Shown in pieces: positions 1-10,440 of a DNA stretch of 64,000 bases. Each line of letters starts with the position of its first letter. Positions within the stretch are counted from its first letter, which is position 1. The stretch is from Flaveria trinervia (Eukaryota; Streptophyta; Magnoliopsida; Asterales; Asteraceae), in the NCBI GenBank assembly GCA_025506515.1, contig CM046457.1:41411541-41475540 (forward strand). Direction: 5' to 3'. The notes under the pieces were generated by a model that saw only the letters and a list, made by a program, of their open reading frames with translations, was not told the origin of the DNA and did no database searches. Position numbers and translations under genes: made by a program.

Positions 1-578
1 AGGACAATAATGTATGTGTCCCATCTCTCAGGCAGTGATCTGAGGAACCTGTTATTCATCTGGCTGTTGGTGTATTCCTGTTTCACCATTTTCAGCTCAG
101 AGATCAAGCAGTAAAAACGCTCAAACTGTTGAGTCAGTGTCTCACCCTTTCTATGAGAGAATGTCTCATATTGTTGGGCAAGGATTTCTCTGTTGTTTGC
201 TAAGACCTCATCTGTGCCACCGAATTGTTCCTTCAGGGCATTCCAGAGATCATGAGCAGTTTCATGATGCATAAGCCCTGAATAGATTTCATTAGGCAGT
301 GCCATGGCCAGAATTCCATGGGCTTTAGCATCAATCTCAAATAGTTTCCGATCTTCATCAGAGTATTGTTCCTTCTTCTTCGGAACCATCTGATTGGTTT
401 CCGGATTGTTCACCATAGGCTTATGTGGTCCATGTACCACAGATGTCCAACAACCTGAACTGTTAACAGACAGGTGATGAAGCATTCTTCGCTGCCATAT
501 GTTATACTCGGTCCTAACCAGCATCGGGGGCTTGGTTGAGGAACCGGTATTGTGAGGATCATTAGAAGGAGTAGTCAT
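1..578 (-). CDS. Copia gag N-terminal part (partial)
   Basis: The frame starts at an ATG at 578 (MTTPSNDPHN...) and is open to the window edge, about 192 codons. It encodes the N-terminal half of a copia Gag of the UBN2/Retrotran_gag type. Visible landmarks are WQRRMLHHL, SGCWTSVVHGPHKPM, IDAKAHGILAMALPNEIYSG, ALKEQFGGTDEVLANN and LTQQFERFYCLISELK. Gag forms the cytoplasmic virus-like particle that packages element RNA. This is the least damaged gag of the copia B/C group in the window; the equivalent part of copia B is frameshifted. The start was chosen because the same ATG context begins gag in copia B at 20398. The zinc knuckle lies beyond the window edge. Confidence 0.8.
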   Translation of the reverse strand, partial: MTTPSNDPHNTGSSTKPPMLVRTEYNIWQRRMLHHLSVNSSGCWTSVVHGPHKPMVNNPETNQMVPKKKEQYSDEDRKLFEIDAKAHGILAMALPNEIYSGLMHHETAHDLWNALKEQFGGTDEVLANNREILAQQYETFSHRKGETLTQQFERFYCLISELKMVKQEYTNSQMNNRFLRSLPERWDTYIIV

Positions 579-790
579 CTCAGATTCAATCAAATTCAAT
601 TAAGCTATGACAGATTTAGAACAAAAACACAACAACCAATTGAACCAAGAGAGATCTCAAAATAAATGAACGAAAGCGTCAGAAATTCAATAATCTATAA
701 CCAGTTCTTGCAAATATGCTAATTCAATCAAACATAGATATCAATTAGCAGTTTCAATGATCAATTGTTAGATCAATCAATGATTAACTT

Positions 791-802
791 GCTCTGATAC
801 CA
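791..802 (-). other. Copia C primer-binding site (tRNA-iMet)
   Basis: Read on the minus strand this is TGGTATCAGAGC, the 12-nt complement of the 3' end of plant initiator tRNA-Met. It lies two bases inside the LTR end at 805. This fixes the orientation of the element and the inner LTR border. Confidence 0.88.
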
Positions 803-804
803 CT

Positions 805-1611
805 TGTTAAGATCAGTGATCTACGTTTGAGTGATTAGAGAGTATAGCAGCGGAATTCTAATAATGAATTAGCCAATTCACAAGAACAAAAGATATTCAA
901 TGTAAGAACAAAAACGGTTATAGATAGAGAGAATTCTGCAAATATATTTCATTCAATATTCGCTTTCGTGGTAACGGAATGTCACAATTACAATTAGGTC
1001 AACACCTCTTATATAAGATATGTGACGTCTGCTGATGTCACTTGATAGTGACATCTAACAGAATTTATTACAACTACTGATAGTTAACACAACTACTGAA
1101 GATGTCAAACAGCTGACATCTTCTTACAAAAATGCTAAGTGTTAACTATTATTACAACTACTGAAAAGAAACTACTGAAACTATAAACAACTGAAGAGCA
1201 TACTCTTCAGTTGTTTTACAAATACTGAAACAAAGAAAACTACTGAAAGGTAAACCATCACAACTACTGAAGAAGACCTCTTCAGCTGTTGTGACAACGT
1301 CTGATACTTTGGTCTTTAGCACTTGTGTTTTCAGACTTTGTCTTCAGTACTTGTGTCTTCAGACTTTGTCTTCAGCACTTGTGTCTTCAGACTTTGTCTT
1401 CAACACTTGTGTCTTCAGACTTTGTCTTCAGCACTTGTGTCTTCAGACTTTGTCTTCAGCACTTGTGTCTTCAGACTTTGTCTTCAGCACTTGTGTTCAG
1501 ACTTTGTAATCAGCTGTTGTCTTCAGCTGTTGTGGTCTTCAGTAGTTGTTGTGACGTCTGTGGGACTTAAAGGTTTTTCTGATCCGGCTCATTGGTTCTT
1601 TTGGTCCAACA
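805..1611 (-). repeat. Copia C 5' LTR
   Basis: On the minus strand the LTR begins TGTTGGACCAAAAG and ends ATCTTAACA (TG...CA), 807 bp. It contains a perfect 12-bp inverted repeat, ACAACTGAAGAG / CTCTTCAGTTGT with a 4-nt loop, near 1190-1217, and a direct-repeat array at 1315-1505. Its mate lies outside the window. The borders rest on comparison with the copia B LTR and on the adjacent PBS. Confidence 0.82.
1315..1505. repeat. 28-bp tandem repeat inside the copia C LTR
   Basis: About six copies of a 28-bp unit built from two near-identical halves (ACTTTGTCTTCAGC and ACTTGTGTCTTCAG). The unit shares the CTTCAG/CTGAAG core of the copia B LTR. Open frames of 70-100 codons across it are a by-product of the repeat. 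Confidence 0.85.
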
Positions 1612-1684
1612 GAAATGTACGTAGATAATCCTTAGTTTAGTCGTCTTTTATTGCAAATTTGTGTTTAATGGAGATAATTAACAT

Positions 1685-1975
1685 TGATAGGATCAAATGT
1701 ATCAATCTATGATGATATATGAACACAATTCAAAGATTTACAAACAAAGTAATCAAATCAAGCAAGATATCAACAAATTCACAGTTTCATAATATCAAGC
1801 AAAGACAATTACAAAGTAAGTAAGCAGTTTTCGTCTCTCTTACTAACTGCAACAATCTAAGCTATTTATAATGAAACAAAAGGAACTAACAAAATTACAA
1901 AACTAGTCCATATACTATTACAAATAGTAAAAAGACACATAAAGACAACATGTTAATCTTTCTAGAGAACTAACA
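1685..1975 (-). repeat. Copia A 3' LTR
   Basis: On the plus strand it begins TGATAGGATCAAATG and ends GAGAACTAACA. The mate at 37565-37860 differs by a handful of substitutions and one 4-bp GTAA repeat difference. PPT lies directly inside it. Confidence 0.92.
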
Positions 1976-1990
1976 ATACTCCCCCTAAGA
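1976..1990 (-). other. Copia A polypurine tract
   Basis: On the minus strand the sequence TCTTAGGGGGAGTAT abuts the 3' LTR. This is the expected primer site for plus-strand DNA synthesis. An 11-nt identical core recurs at 16415-16426 between pol and ORF3. Confidence 0.88.
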
Positions 1991-2066
1991 TTTACATGGT
2001 CTTCAGTCTTCAAAATCTTCAATCTTGTTTTCTTGTTATCCTTCCATCAGCTTTTATCTTCTATAT

Positions 2067-4842
2067 TCAGCTTTCAAAGAAGTCTTCAGGTTCTTCCTTG
2101 ATCTTGAACATTGGCTTCTTTTTATACATTTCTTGTTCTTTCAAAGCATTTGCAATAGCAAACGTAAATTTGCTTACAATAATGCCTTGTTCTGGTTTAG
2201 CTTCATTTGTCTTTATCTCCAGTTTGTTCATTCTTTCCAACGTATCTTTTGATAGACATGAGATATCAATATTAGAATATAACTCAATAGGATTTTGACT
2301 TTCCTTTGAGTATATTTCTAATACTCCTTTCCTTGAAATTCTCATAAACTCAATGTCTTTATATCCTTTTTAACAATGTTTGCATATGCAAAATCCGTTC
2401 TTAATGATATTCTTTCCATTGAAGCTTTTATCACATTGATGATGGAAATGAAATACTTATTGTCTTGCTCTGCAACTTCTAGAGATACTTTCTCAAACTT
2501 TTGCACAAATAAAAAAGATATATAACTTGGATGCAAAAGTTTTTGTTCAAAAGCACCAAATAGAGTAATCATATCCTCATCCCATAGTTCGAGATTTCAG
2601 ACCAATTTAAGCTCAAAAGTCTCAGAGTTATAAAACCATCTGAGAATTGGTTTTGACTTTTGATTACCATCAATCACTTTTATACCAGGAGATGTAACTT
2701 TGTCAACATATCTGTCATAAAATTCTATCATGAAATGTTCTTCTTTAGATTTTACTCCTTTGAGCTTTTTGTTCTTCTTTAAAGTAGCAAAATACTCCTT
2801 ATCTTCTTGATCACATCTTGTTTTAAGAAAATTTCTTGATCTATCCAATCCTCTTCTCAGTAATTCTACCATCATCTTACCATGTTTAGAATCAGATGGA
2901 TTGATCAAAGGTACTCTGTTTAACTCTTTTAAGTCTTGCACTGGAAGTTTAATGATGCTTGAGTAAAAGTGATATACATCACAAACAACATTTACTCATT
3001 TTATCAAAAAAGCATCAAAGATCTCATCATACTTCCATGTTATTATCTTCACTTGGTTTGTGAAATCAAGAGCAATCATAGCATTCAACAACTCAGCAAT
3101 TGATTGTCCTTTCTGTAATACATTTCTCACCAAGTCTCCAGTTGATCTGGCATTATCAATAATATGTCGTTGTTCAGAAGAGGCTTTGTATGCTTGTCAT
3201 TCGATATCTAAAAACATTTTAATCAAATCTTTTATGTTATCATGAGCATTTGATTTTCTAGCCATTTGTTTAATTTCTTGAGGCTTCAACACTCTTGTTC
3301 TTTTGGTAATCTCAAGGTATTGAGGATTATCAGTATCAAGAATGATCATCTTCTTTAATTGTTTTTCAGTTTCTTGAAAACTTCTAACCAGATTCCTCAA
3401 AGATACAGATTGTAATCTTTTCAATTTCCTCCATGGGTAATTTCTATCTTGCAACCAAGACCTCAATGCTAGAATACTCATATGATCAGGGTCAGGATGG
3501 TGCAGCTCAGAGCTTGATAATTCATCTACATGAAGACTTTCTTTAGTTCTATTACATTCACCATGTTCCATTACAATCTCATTGGATCAATGGGAGCAAC
3601 TGACTCTACAGCAATGCATTTCTCATATTCATCATTGATTTGAGAAACAGGTAGTCCATCCAAAAATACACTATTGTATTTCATCTTCACCAGGTAGTTG
3701 TATCTATCCTCAAAATCTTGTGGAATTTCATCTTAATCTTGAATTGGTTCTTGTGCATAGAAATTTGATACAAATTTAGCTTCATCTATGTCTTCTTCAT
3801 CTAAGACTTCATGATACCAGTCATCACTGAAAATTTCTTTAATGTCTTCTAAAGCTTCAATTTGTTCTTAACTGATTTGCTCTTCAATAGTTTCTTCTAT
3901 TCTTTGAACTTTTGAAGATGATTCTGTTAGAATTGTTTCTGCTACATCATCAAGTTTTCTTTTTCCTTTGATCACCTCAGGATTCTCTTCAACAATCATC
4001 TCAGCACTTATCATTTGTTCTGGTGAGATAGGCTTTTGAGGTTCCTTTACTTTTATTAATTCCTCTTTCAATTTTTCATTTTCATCAGATAATTTCTTGA
4101 ATTTATCTTCAAGAATGTCATAGTCCTTTATCATAACTTCAAAAAATTTTATAACATCTTCTTTATCTTTTGCATATCTCACAATATTTTTCATCTTTCA
4201 GAAAACTTTCTTCTTTCAACTTAGAATTCTCATCATTCAACTTCTGATTTCCTTCTCAATAGATATATCATCTCTTTCAGTTTATCATTTTCAACCTTTA
4301 ATTCTTCAATCTCTTTCTCTTTATTCACATTTTCTTCTTTCAAATTTTCCATCTCATCTATATCAATTGTCTCCTCAGTTTGTACAGACACATTGTGTGT
4401 TGTACTCACTGGAATTTCTTCAACTTCTTTATTCACTTTGGTTTGAAATACTGGTTCAAATAGCATATCATTCATGAAATCAAAATCAAAAGTTTGATTT
4501 TGTGAATCTTCTTCCTGAGCAACAGTAACTAGTTCATCTTCTTGAACATCATGAACAGAATCATCATGAATATCAACATCAGTAGCTTCTTCAGTTAAGT
4601 TCTGAGTTTCATTGATATTACATTCATCATTCCTTTCATCCGTAGCTTCTTGATGTGCTTCAGATGCACCATCATATTCATCATTAACATTATTATCATC
4701 ATCATCAGTTGATGAGCTTTCAGAATCTTCATCATCATTTTCTTTATTATCTTCATCACTCATATCATCTACAATATCCTTAATAAGATCATTTGGATCT
4801 ATTGGTTCATCTTCAGATAAAAGATAATATGGTTGATTGATG
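2067..4842 (-). pseudogene. Copia A accessory ORF3, distal part (acidic and coiled-coil regions)
   Basis: Continuation of ORF3 after gypsy-1, read in broken pieces: 4842-4233, 4194-3868, 3571-3197, 2941-2597, 2572-2342 and 2345-2067. The order is a strongly acidic stretch (runs of D, E and S at about 4800-4500), then Leu-heptad coiled coils rich in E and K (about 4370-3930). A basic segment with WLQDRNYPWRKLKRL follows, then a segment with LRWFYNSETFE, and a C terminus with KPMFKIKEEPEDFFES. No signal peptide or membrane segment is evident, so nothing supports an envelope function. The segment with LRWFYNSETFE lines up with KWxYYDRRTGEAV in the ORF3-like frame at 46.4 kb. Function unknown; a structural or nucleic-acid-associated protein is only a guess. 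Confidence 0.6.
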
Positions 4843-4969
4843 TGTAACACCCGGTTATTTTTTTTTAAAGTAAGATAGGAAATAAAGAATAAAAGAAGGT
4901 GTTGCAATTAAACCCAAGTTAAGGGGTTAAAATGTAAAAGAAGGATAAAAGTACAAAAGTTGATGTAAA

Positions 4970-4989
4970 GGTGGGCATGGCCGCCCACC
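4970..4989 (+). other. LTR hairpin, arms co-vary among gypsy copies
   Basis: GGTGGGC-ATGGCC-GCCCACC, a 7-bp perfect stem with a 6-nt loop. At the same LTR position gypsy-2 has GGTGATGG/CCATCACC (43882-43901) and the solo LTR has TGGGTGTG/CGCACCCA (47682-47703). The arms differ between copies but stay complementary. It probably acts as RNA or as an inverted-repeat protein site; its role is unknown. Confidence 0.6.
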
Positions 4990-5023
4990 CACACTTCTCA
5001 TTACCTTTTTACTTTGGATAGAA

Positions 5024-5060
<37 letters not shown>

Positions 5061-5520
5061 AGTAGAAGCTACGGTTTGAAGGAGAAGAAGAAAAAGAGAC
5101 TGAATTCAAGGTAAGAATTCATGGATTTTTAAGTGTTTGTGTTGGGTTTTGGTCTCGGGTGTATGCTTATGTGCTTGTGTGTGTTCGTGTATGTGTGTGT
5201 GTTATGGGTTTTTAGGTGTTTGAACTCATTCGCATACGGGTTAGAAGGAAGATACGCCCAGAGTTGCACTGGCTGAGTTTCTAGATCCCGGTTCTTACTT
5301 GTATTAAACTCTTTGGGGCTGAAAATGTATTTAAAGGATTTTGTTTACCATGTTTTTGTATGTATACCCGTATGTGTATTTATGTGGGTTTGCAGGTGGG
5401 GTTTGATTTTGGGTTATGTTGTGTATGATGATGTTATGGTTGTGTTCTAAGAGTAGGATGGATGATTTAAGCTTAGAACACCATAGATGATGATTGGGAA
5501 CTGGGTTATGATGTTTAAGT

Positions 5521-5850
5521 CTACCCATGCGCCTAAACAGTGGCCCATGCGCCCAAAACAAATAACGGCCAAAGTGTTCCCATGCGCCCAAAACTCCTGC
5601 GCCCAAATAGTACCCATGTGCCTAGAATTAGACTGAAATTGACTAAGTGTCCAGACGTCCAGGATTCCCATGTGCCTAGGCACTCATGCACCTACATAGT
5701 GTCCATGCGCCTAGAATTGCCTAGAATAAACTATGTTGCTCATGCGCTCCAATAGAGCCCATGCGCCTGAAAGTTGCCCATGCGCCTAAGTGTTCCCATG
5801 CGCCTGCATAGTGCCCATGCGCCTGCATAGTGCCCATGCGTCTAAGGACT
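5521..5850 (+). repeat. CATGCGCC-type minisatellite in gypsy-1 LTR
   Basis: About fifteen degenerate copies of a unit of about 20 bp with core CCCATGCGCCTAAATAGTG. Equivalent arrays occur at 12598-12925 (3' LTR), 48116-48425 (solo LTR) and 61630-61970 (gypsy-4). It is absent from gypsy-2. A related array lies in copia A at 15470-15990. Confidence 0.85.
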
Positions 5851-6214
5851 TAGAATATTTTATGATTTTTGGGGAAAAAGTACAATGTAGGCTTTGACTT
5901 GGGAGGTTCCCGGGGGCTATGTAAGTTGACTTTTTGAACTCATAACTATTGTGATGGGTGATGTATGATGTGATGTAAGATGGGTGATTAGGCATGATGA
6001 TGTGTGATTGATGATGTTTGATGTTTATGCATGATTGTATGATGTGTTCCTTATGATGATGTATGTTTATCTTTCTTATGGCTTTACATGTCATGTTAAT
6101 GAACGAATGAAGTATTATGTAACGTAAAGTGAAAGATAATGAAAGAGGAACATGAAGTAAGAACGCATGCATTATTAAATCATGAATGAACAAAGGAAAG
6201 GCTTGCAAGCACAG

Positions 6215-6500
6215 ATATGAGGTGAGCAACCCTGTTATTGCAATAGACTCGGATAACGTGCAATCGTTGAGATTGCCTATGAGGTGAGCAGCCCTGTGGT
6301 TACAACAGACTCGGACAGTGTGCTATCATGAAGTTGCCCATGAGGTGAGCAACCCTATTGCTGCAACAGACTCAGATAGCATGCTATCGTTTAGATTGGC
6401 AATGAGGTGAGCAACCCGATGGTTGCGACACTCGGATAGCGTGAAATCGTTAGGATTGCTAATGAGGTGAGTGACCATGTTGTCACAACAGAATCGGAAG
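6215..6500 (+). repeat. 68-bp tandem repeat in gypsy-1 LTR
   Basis: Four to five copies of a unit starting GAGGTGAGCAACCC and containing GTTGCAACAGACTCGG. The same array lies in the 3' LTR at 13297-13575. Copies differ mainly by small indels and single changes. Confidence 0.82.
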
Positions 6501-6974
6501 AATGAACGTATAGAATGAACAAAAGTTAACAAATGTAATGGAAGATAATAATTATATTATCAATGTGTACGTATATTGCATGGTCATGAATGAATGTAAA
6601 GCACAATATGATTTGAAAGAAAGTAAAGAACGGTTTTAACGATTGAAATGTATGTTTTATGATAAAACTAGAACTCACTCAGCGACGCTGACTTTTATAC
6701 ATTTTCAGTTGGCAGGTAAACATTGCTGAGGATGGCACAAGGCGGCTACTCAACTCTTTTGAATGGCTTTCTTTCGTTAATGTTTTTGCACTGTAATGCG
6801 AACGAATGATGTGTTCAAATGAACGCTTGTATTAACTTGCAAAAGCATTTGTAATGATATGAAAAGTTATTTTTATGTTTCCGCTGCAATATTTTCATAA
6901 GGCAAATGTAATTATATGTTTTATGTGCGATGAGGATCCAACTGTAAGCATCCCGGGAACGGGGCCTTACAAGT

Positions 6975-6987
6975 TGGTATCAGAGCC
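6975..6987 (+). other. Gypsy-1 primer-binding site (tRNA-iMet)
   Basis: TGGTATCAGAGCC, three bases downstream of the LTR end. It matches the 3' end of initiator tRNA-Met and is shared with gypsy-2 (38765, one mismatch) and gypsy-4 (63127, one mismatch). Confidence 0.92.
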
Positions 6988-7194
6988 AAAGTTTAAGTGA
7001 AATGGGTAAATTTTCAAAAATAAACCTTTACTTAAACCGAGAATGGGAAAGAAAGGGAATGGGATGCCACTCTGAGTAGCTGCGTGCCATCAGGTATTTT
7101 CGTAAAGTTAACCGGTTTTTATGTGCATGGTATGTGGTTATGTGTTGTATGTAGATTTAAATACTGATGTAGTCAGGACAGGTAATGCTTGGGG

Positions 7195-7290
7195 TATGAA
7201 GAGTAAAGTAAGTGGCTAATCACAACTGGCCACTGTAATTAGGGACTTACTATACTTGACATAAACTGAGTTGTTCCCTTGAATGACCGT
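7195..7290 (+). other. Conserved leader block with nested stems (candidate packaging signal)
   Basis: Between PBS and gag, a block of about 90 bp is almost identical in gypsy-1, gypsy-2 (about 38990-39085) and gypsy-4 (about 63352-63447). It can form an inner stem AGTGGC (7211-7216) / GCCACT (7229-7234) and an outer stem AGTAAGT (7207-7213) / ACTTACT (7245-7251); the two overlap by three bases. Placement upstream of gag and strong conservation fit a cis-acting RNA element, but function is inferred. Confidence 0.5.
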
Positions 7291-7321
7291 GTTGGTGTTT
7301 GAATCTTTCAGTGTGCGTGTG

Positions 7322-8943
7322 ATGGCTGGTGGTAGATCTTCAAAAGCTTCACGGGGTGGAGGTCATAGTGCTGAACCGCAACCAAGATGGGAAGACCCAG
7401 AGTTGAGAAGGTGGTTCCTGAAGAACCTGAGACCCCTTATCCAGAGGGTGGCGACGAGAGCGCCAATTTGAGAGCCTCGGTAAAGGAGGCTGTGGTGGAA
7501 GAAGTCCACCAGGTTATGCAGACAATCTTACCGTCTGTGGTGACCGAAGTGATTAAGGCGGTACGGGAAGGGGAACGAAATGAGCGAAACAGGTCCGCGG
7601 GAGGACGGGAGCAACCAGAGCTGAAAACGGTTCTCTCTGATGATGAAGAGGAGGAAGAAGAAGAGCCTGCGCCGGAGGCGGCACAAGGCTGTAACTACAG
7701 GACGTTTATGATATGCAAGCCCCCTACTTTCGATGGAAATGACATTGTTGCTGCTCACCGGTGGGTGGGGAAAATGGAGGTTGTTCTTGATGTCAGTGAG
7801 CGCCGTGAAGACCAAAAAGTGAAGTTTGCTACCCACTCTTTTGTGGACTCGGCTTTGTGCTGGTGGGACAACATTGTCCAAGCCAAGGGTAGCAGGGCCA
7901 TTGGGAGAATGAGATGGCCTGAACTGAAGAAGTTAGTGATTGAGGAATTCTGTCCTCACAGAGAGATGGATAAGGTAGAAAAAGAGTTCCTGCAGCTGGA
8001 GGCGGGAACGATGACACACCGGTAGTACACCACAAAATTTAACGAAATGGCACGTCTGGTGCCGGATCAGGTGACACCTCTCTCTCGAAAGATCAAGAGG
8101 TATATTCAGGGTTTGCCAGCGGATATTCGCAGACACATGATCGCTGCCCGGCCAAGCACGTTTAGGTCAGCGGTGGATTTGGTGGGGAGGCTGTATGATG
8201 AGAGAACGGTGGTGGTGACTGAAAGAGGTAGGAAGAGTGTAGGTAATCGAAACTGGCACGGGAAGAGGTTTGGTCGGGGTGGTGCCCCGATGAACAACAA
8301 GGCTGCACGGGTGGATGACAGGCGGGTGGCCACATCTGGTGCAGGATTGAAGAAATGTGGTAAATGCGGGAAGGAGCATTCAAGAGAATGCAAACGGGAA
8401 TCAAACAGTTGCTTCAAGTGTGGGAAGCCTGGCCATATGGATAGAGATTATGGGGTTGCAAGTTGTTACAACTATGGGGAGAATGGTCATCTGAATAGAT
8501 ATTGTAAGAGGCCAAGGGCTGAAAGTTCGGGAGTGAAGAAGGCTAGAGGAGAAGGGCAGAAGGCAAGCGCCCGAGCTTTCACGATGACTCGGGAGGAGGC
8601 TAGGACAGACCCCGATGTGGTGTCAGGCATGTTTCTAGTAAACCAAACTCTTGCATCTGTGTTGTTTGATTCTAGTGCTACTAGGAGTTTCATTTCTCCC
8701 GCCTTTTGTGCTAAGTTTCCCATTAAGAGTAGATGTATTGATGAACCCTTTGAGGTAGAAACTGCCATAGGTAAGCCTACAAGGATTTCTGAGGTGATAG
8801 AAGGTTGTGATATAGAACTAGATGGTTATAAGTTCCCTGTTAGACCATTCGTGATGACCTTAGGCGGTTTCGATGTAGTCCTAGGAATGGGTTGGTTGGC
8901 GGACTACGAAGCGAATATTGTGTGTCGCAAGAAGATGATCTGA
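7322..8943 (+). pseudogene. Gypsy-1 gag and protease (frameshifted)
   Basis: Gag starts at ATG 7322 (MAGGRSSKASRGGG) and changes frame near 7387. It then runs 7387-8022 with the capsid-type core RWVGKMEVVLDVSE...LCWWDNIV and meets a TAG at 8023-8025 before reopening to 8943. Two CCHC knuckles are degenerate: CFKCGKPGHMDRDYG has lost its last Cys, and CYNYGENGHLNRYC has lost the second. The aspartic protease follows near 8668, with DSSA where DSGA is usual, then FDVVLGMGWL. Gag builds the particle and the protease matures Gag-Pol. The same DSSA occurs in gypsy-2. The stop, the frame change and the lost cysteines make this copy unlikely to be functional as written. Confidence 0.85.
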
Positions 8944-10440
8944 TTGACAGTGCCTGATGGGAATAAGGTGACGGTTTATGGTGATCAAGTCATGACAATC
9001 CCGAATGTGATTTCGATGGCGGTGGCGGGAAAGTGCATGAGGCGTGGATGTAATGCCTACTTGGCCTACATAAAGGATGTGGATGTGCCAACACCACAGC
9101 TGTCTGATATACCGGTTGTCTGTGATTTTCCGGATGTGTTTCCAGAGACCGGACTGTGAGATTGAGTTCCAGATTGACTTGATACCGGGTGCCCAACCCG
9201 TTGCAAAGGCACCGTATCGGTTAGCTCTGACAGAAATGAAAGAGTTGATGGAGCAGTTGCAAGAGCTGCTTGATAAGGGGTTTATTAGACTGAGTATATC
9301 TCCTTGGGGTGCTCCGGTCCTGTATCTAAAGAAGAAAGACGGTAGTATGAGGATGTGCATTGACTAGTGTGAGCTGAATAAGTTGACAGTGAAGAACCGA
9401 TACCCCTTACTGAGAATAGATGATTTGTTCGATCTGCTTCAGGGTGCCAGTTGGTTTTCAAGGATAGACCTTCGATCTGGCTACCACCAGTTGAAAGTAA
9501 AGGAGCGGGATATTCCTAAGACAGCTTTTCGCATGCGATATGGTCACTACGAGTTTCTTGTCATGTCTTTCGGTTTGACCAATGTGCCAGCTGCTTATAT
9601 GGATCTGATGAACCATGTGTGTCTCCCGATGTTGGATAAATCAGTAATTGTGTTATTGATGATATCTTGATTTATTCGAAGAGCGAGAATGAACATGCCA
9701 GTCACATTCGGGAGGTGTTGGAGACGCTAAGTAGGGAGAAGTTGTATGCTAAATTCTCCAAGTGTGCATTTTGGTTGCACGAGGTCCAATTCTTGGGTCA
9801 TGTGGTGAATCCTGATGGGTTTATGGTGGACCCGACAAAGGTGGAGGCGATTATGCAATGGAAGTCATCGAAGACGCCATTCGAGATTCGTAGCTTCTTG
9901 GGTTTGGTGGGCTACTATAGAAGATTTATCCAGGACTTCTCCAAGATTGCTTCTCCACTAACCAAGTTGGCCCGAAAAGACGTAAAGTTTATATGGGGTC
10001 AGGCTCAAGAGAAGGCGTTCGAGGAACTGAAGGCGAGGTTGACTCAAGCTCCTGTTCTGTCATTACCTGATGGAAGTGAAGATCTGGTGGTTTATTCTGA
10101 TGCTTCTTATTCGGGGTTGGGGTGTGTGTTAATGTAGAGAGGAAAGTTATAGCCTATGCATCCCGACAGTTGAAAGTTCATGAGGCCAATTACCCTACTC
10201 ATGACTTGGAGCTAGCAGCCGTGGCCTTTGCATTAAAGATTGGAGGCACTATCTCTATGGGACAAAGTGCACCATATTCACGGACCACAAAATCTTGAAG
10301 TACTTCTTTGAGCAGAAGGACCTGAACATGAGACAGAGATGATGGTTGGAGCTTATAAAATACTATGATTGTGAAATCCATTACCATTCGGGCAAGGCTA
10401 ACGTAGTGACTGATGCCCTTAGTCGGAAGAGAGGCCCGAG
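8944..10440 (+). pseudogene. Gypsy-1 reverse transcriptase and RNase H (frameshifted)
   Basis: RT is read from about 9150: PYRLALTEMKELMEQL, LLDKGFIRLSISPWGAPV, KKDGSMRMCID, then a TAG at 9365 where a Tyr codon is expected (D-Y-x-E-L-N-K). Next come WFSRIDLRSGYHQL and YEFLVMSFGLTNVPAA. The catalytic FIDDIL region at about 9650-9670 has lost one base, so the DD pair falls in the frame starting at 9667. Connection (FLGLVGYYRRFIQDFSKIA) and RNase H (VVYSDASYSGLGCVLM) follow, with a further frame change near 10137. The domain copies element RNA into DNA inside the particle. Confidence 0.85.

Larger units (their letters stand above)
1..1611 (-). mobile_element. Copia C: 5' end of a Ty1/copia retrotransposon, cut by window edge
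   Basis: The element reads leftwards: LTR 805-1611, PBS 791-802, then gag from 578 down to base 1. Only the 5' end is present, so no target duplication can be checked. Its gag is closely related to that of copia B and the two LTRs share their outer ends (start TGTTGGACCAAAA), but the LTR interiors and the 3' ends (here ATCTTAACA, in copia B ATCCTGTCA) differ. It is a sister subfamily rather than a second copy. Bases 1612-1684 between this LTR and copia A hold nothing recognisable. Confidence 0.85.
4843..6971 (+). repeat. Gypsy-1 5' LTR (2.1 kb)
   Basis: Begins TGTAACACCCGG and ends GGGGCCTTACA. Inside, in order, lie a short hairpin (4970-4989), a GA microsatellite (about 5025-5062), a CATGCGCC-type minisatellite (5521-5850), a 68-bp tandem repeat (6215-6500) and a 3' block beginning GAACTCACTC at 6671. 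Compared with the 660-bp gypsy-2 LTR, the whole 1.45-kb segment between GAACTCATTC (5222) and GAACTCACTC (6671) is extra. Confidence 0.93.

Noticed and set aside
1291..1628. Three overlapping plus-strand frames of 72-101 codons with Cys/Leu/Ser repeats
   Set aside because: They are translations of the 28-bp repeat in the copia C LTR in all three frames; repeat period and lack of any domain make them spurious.
2067..4842. Copia A ORF3 as a retroviral-type envelope
   Set aside because: No signal peptide, transmembrane helix or glycoprotein features; sequence is acidic and coiled coil.
5025..5062. GA-rich microsatellite
   Set aside because: Ordinary dinucleotide tract within the gypsy LTR; length differs between LTRs as expected from slippage.
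5521..5850. Regularly spaced short repeats that might suggest a CRISPR array
   Set aside because: Units are degenerate, contiguous and lie inside a plant LTR, with no conserved repeat separated by unique spacers and no cas genes.
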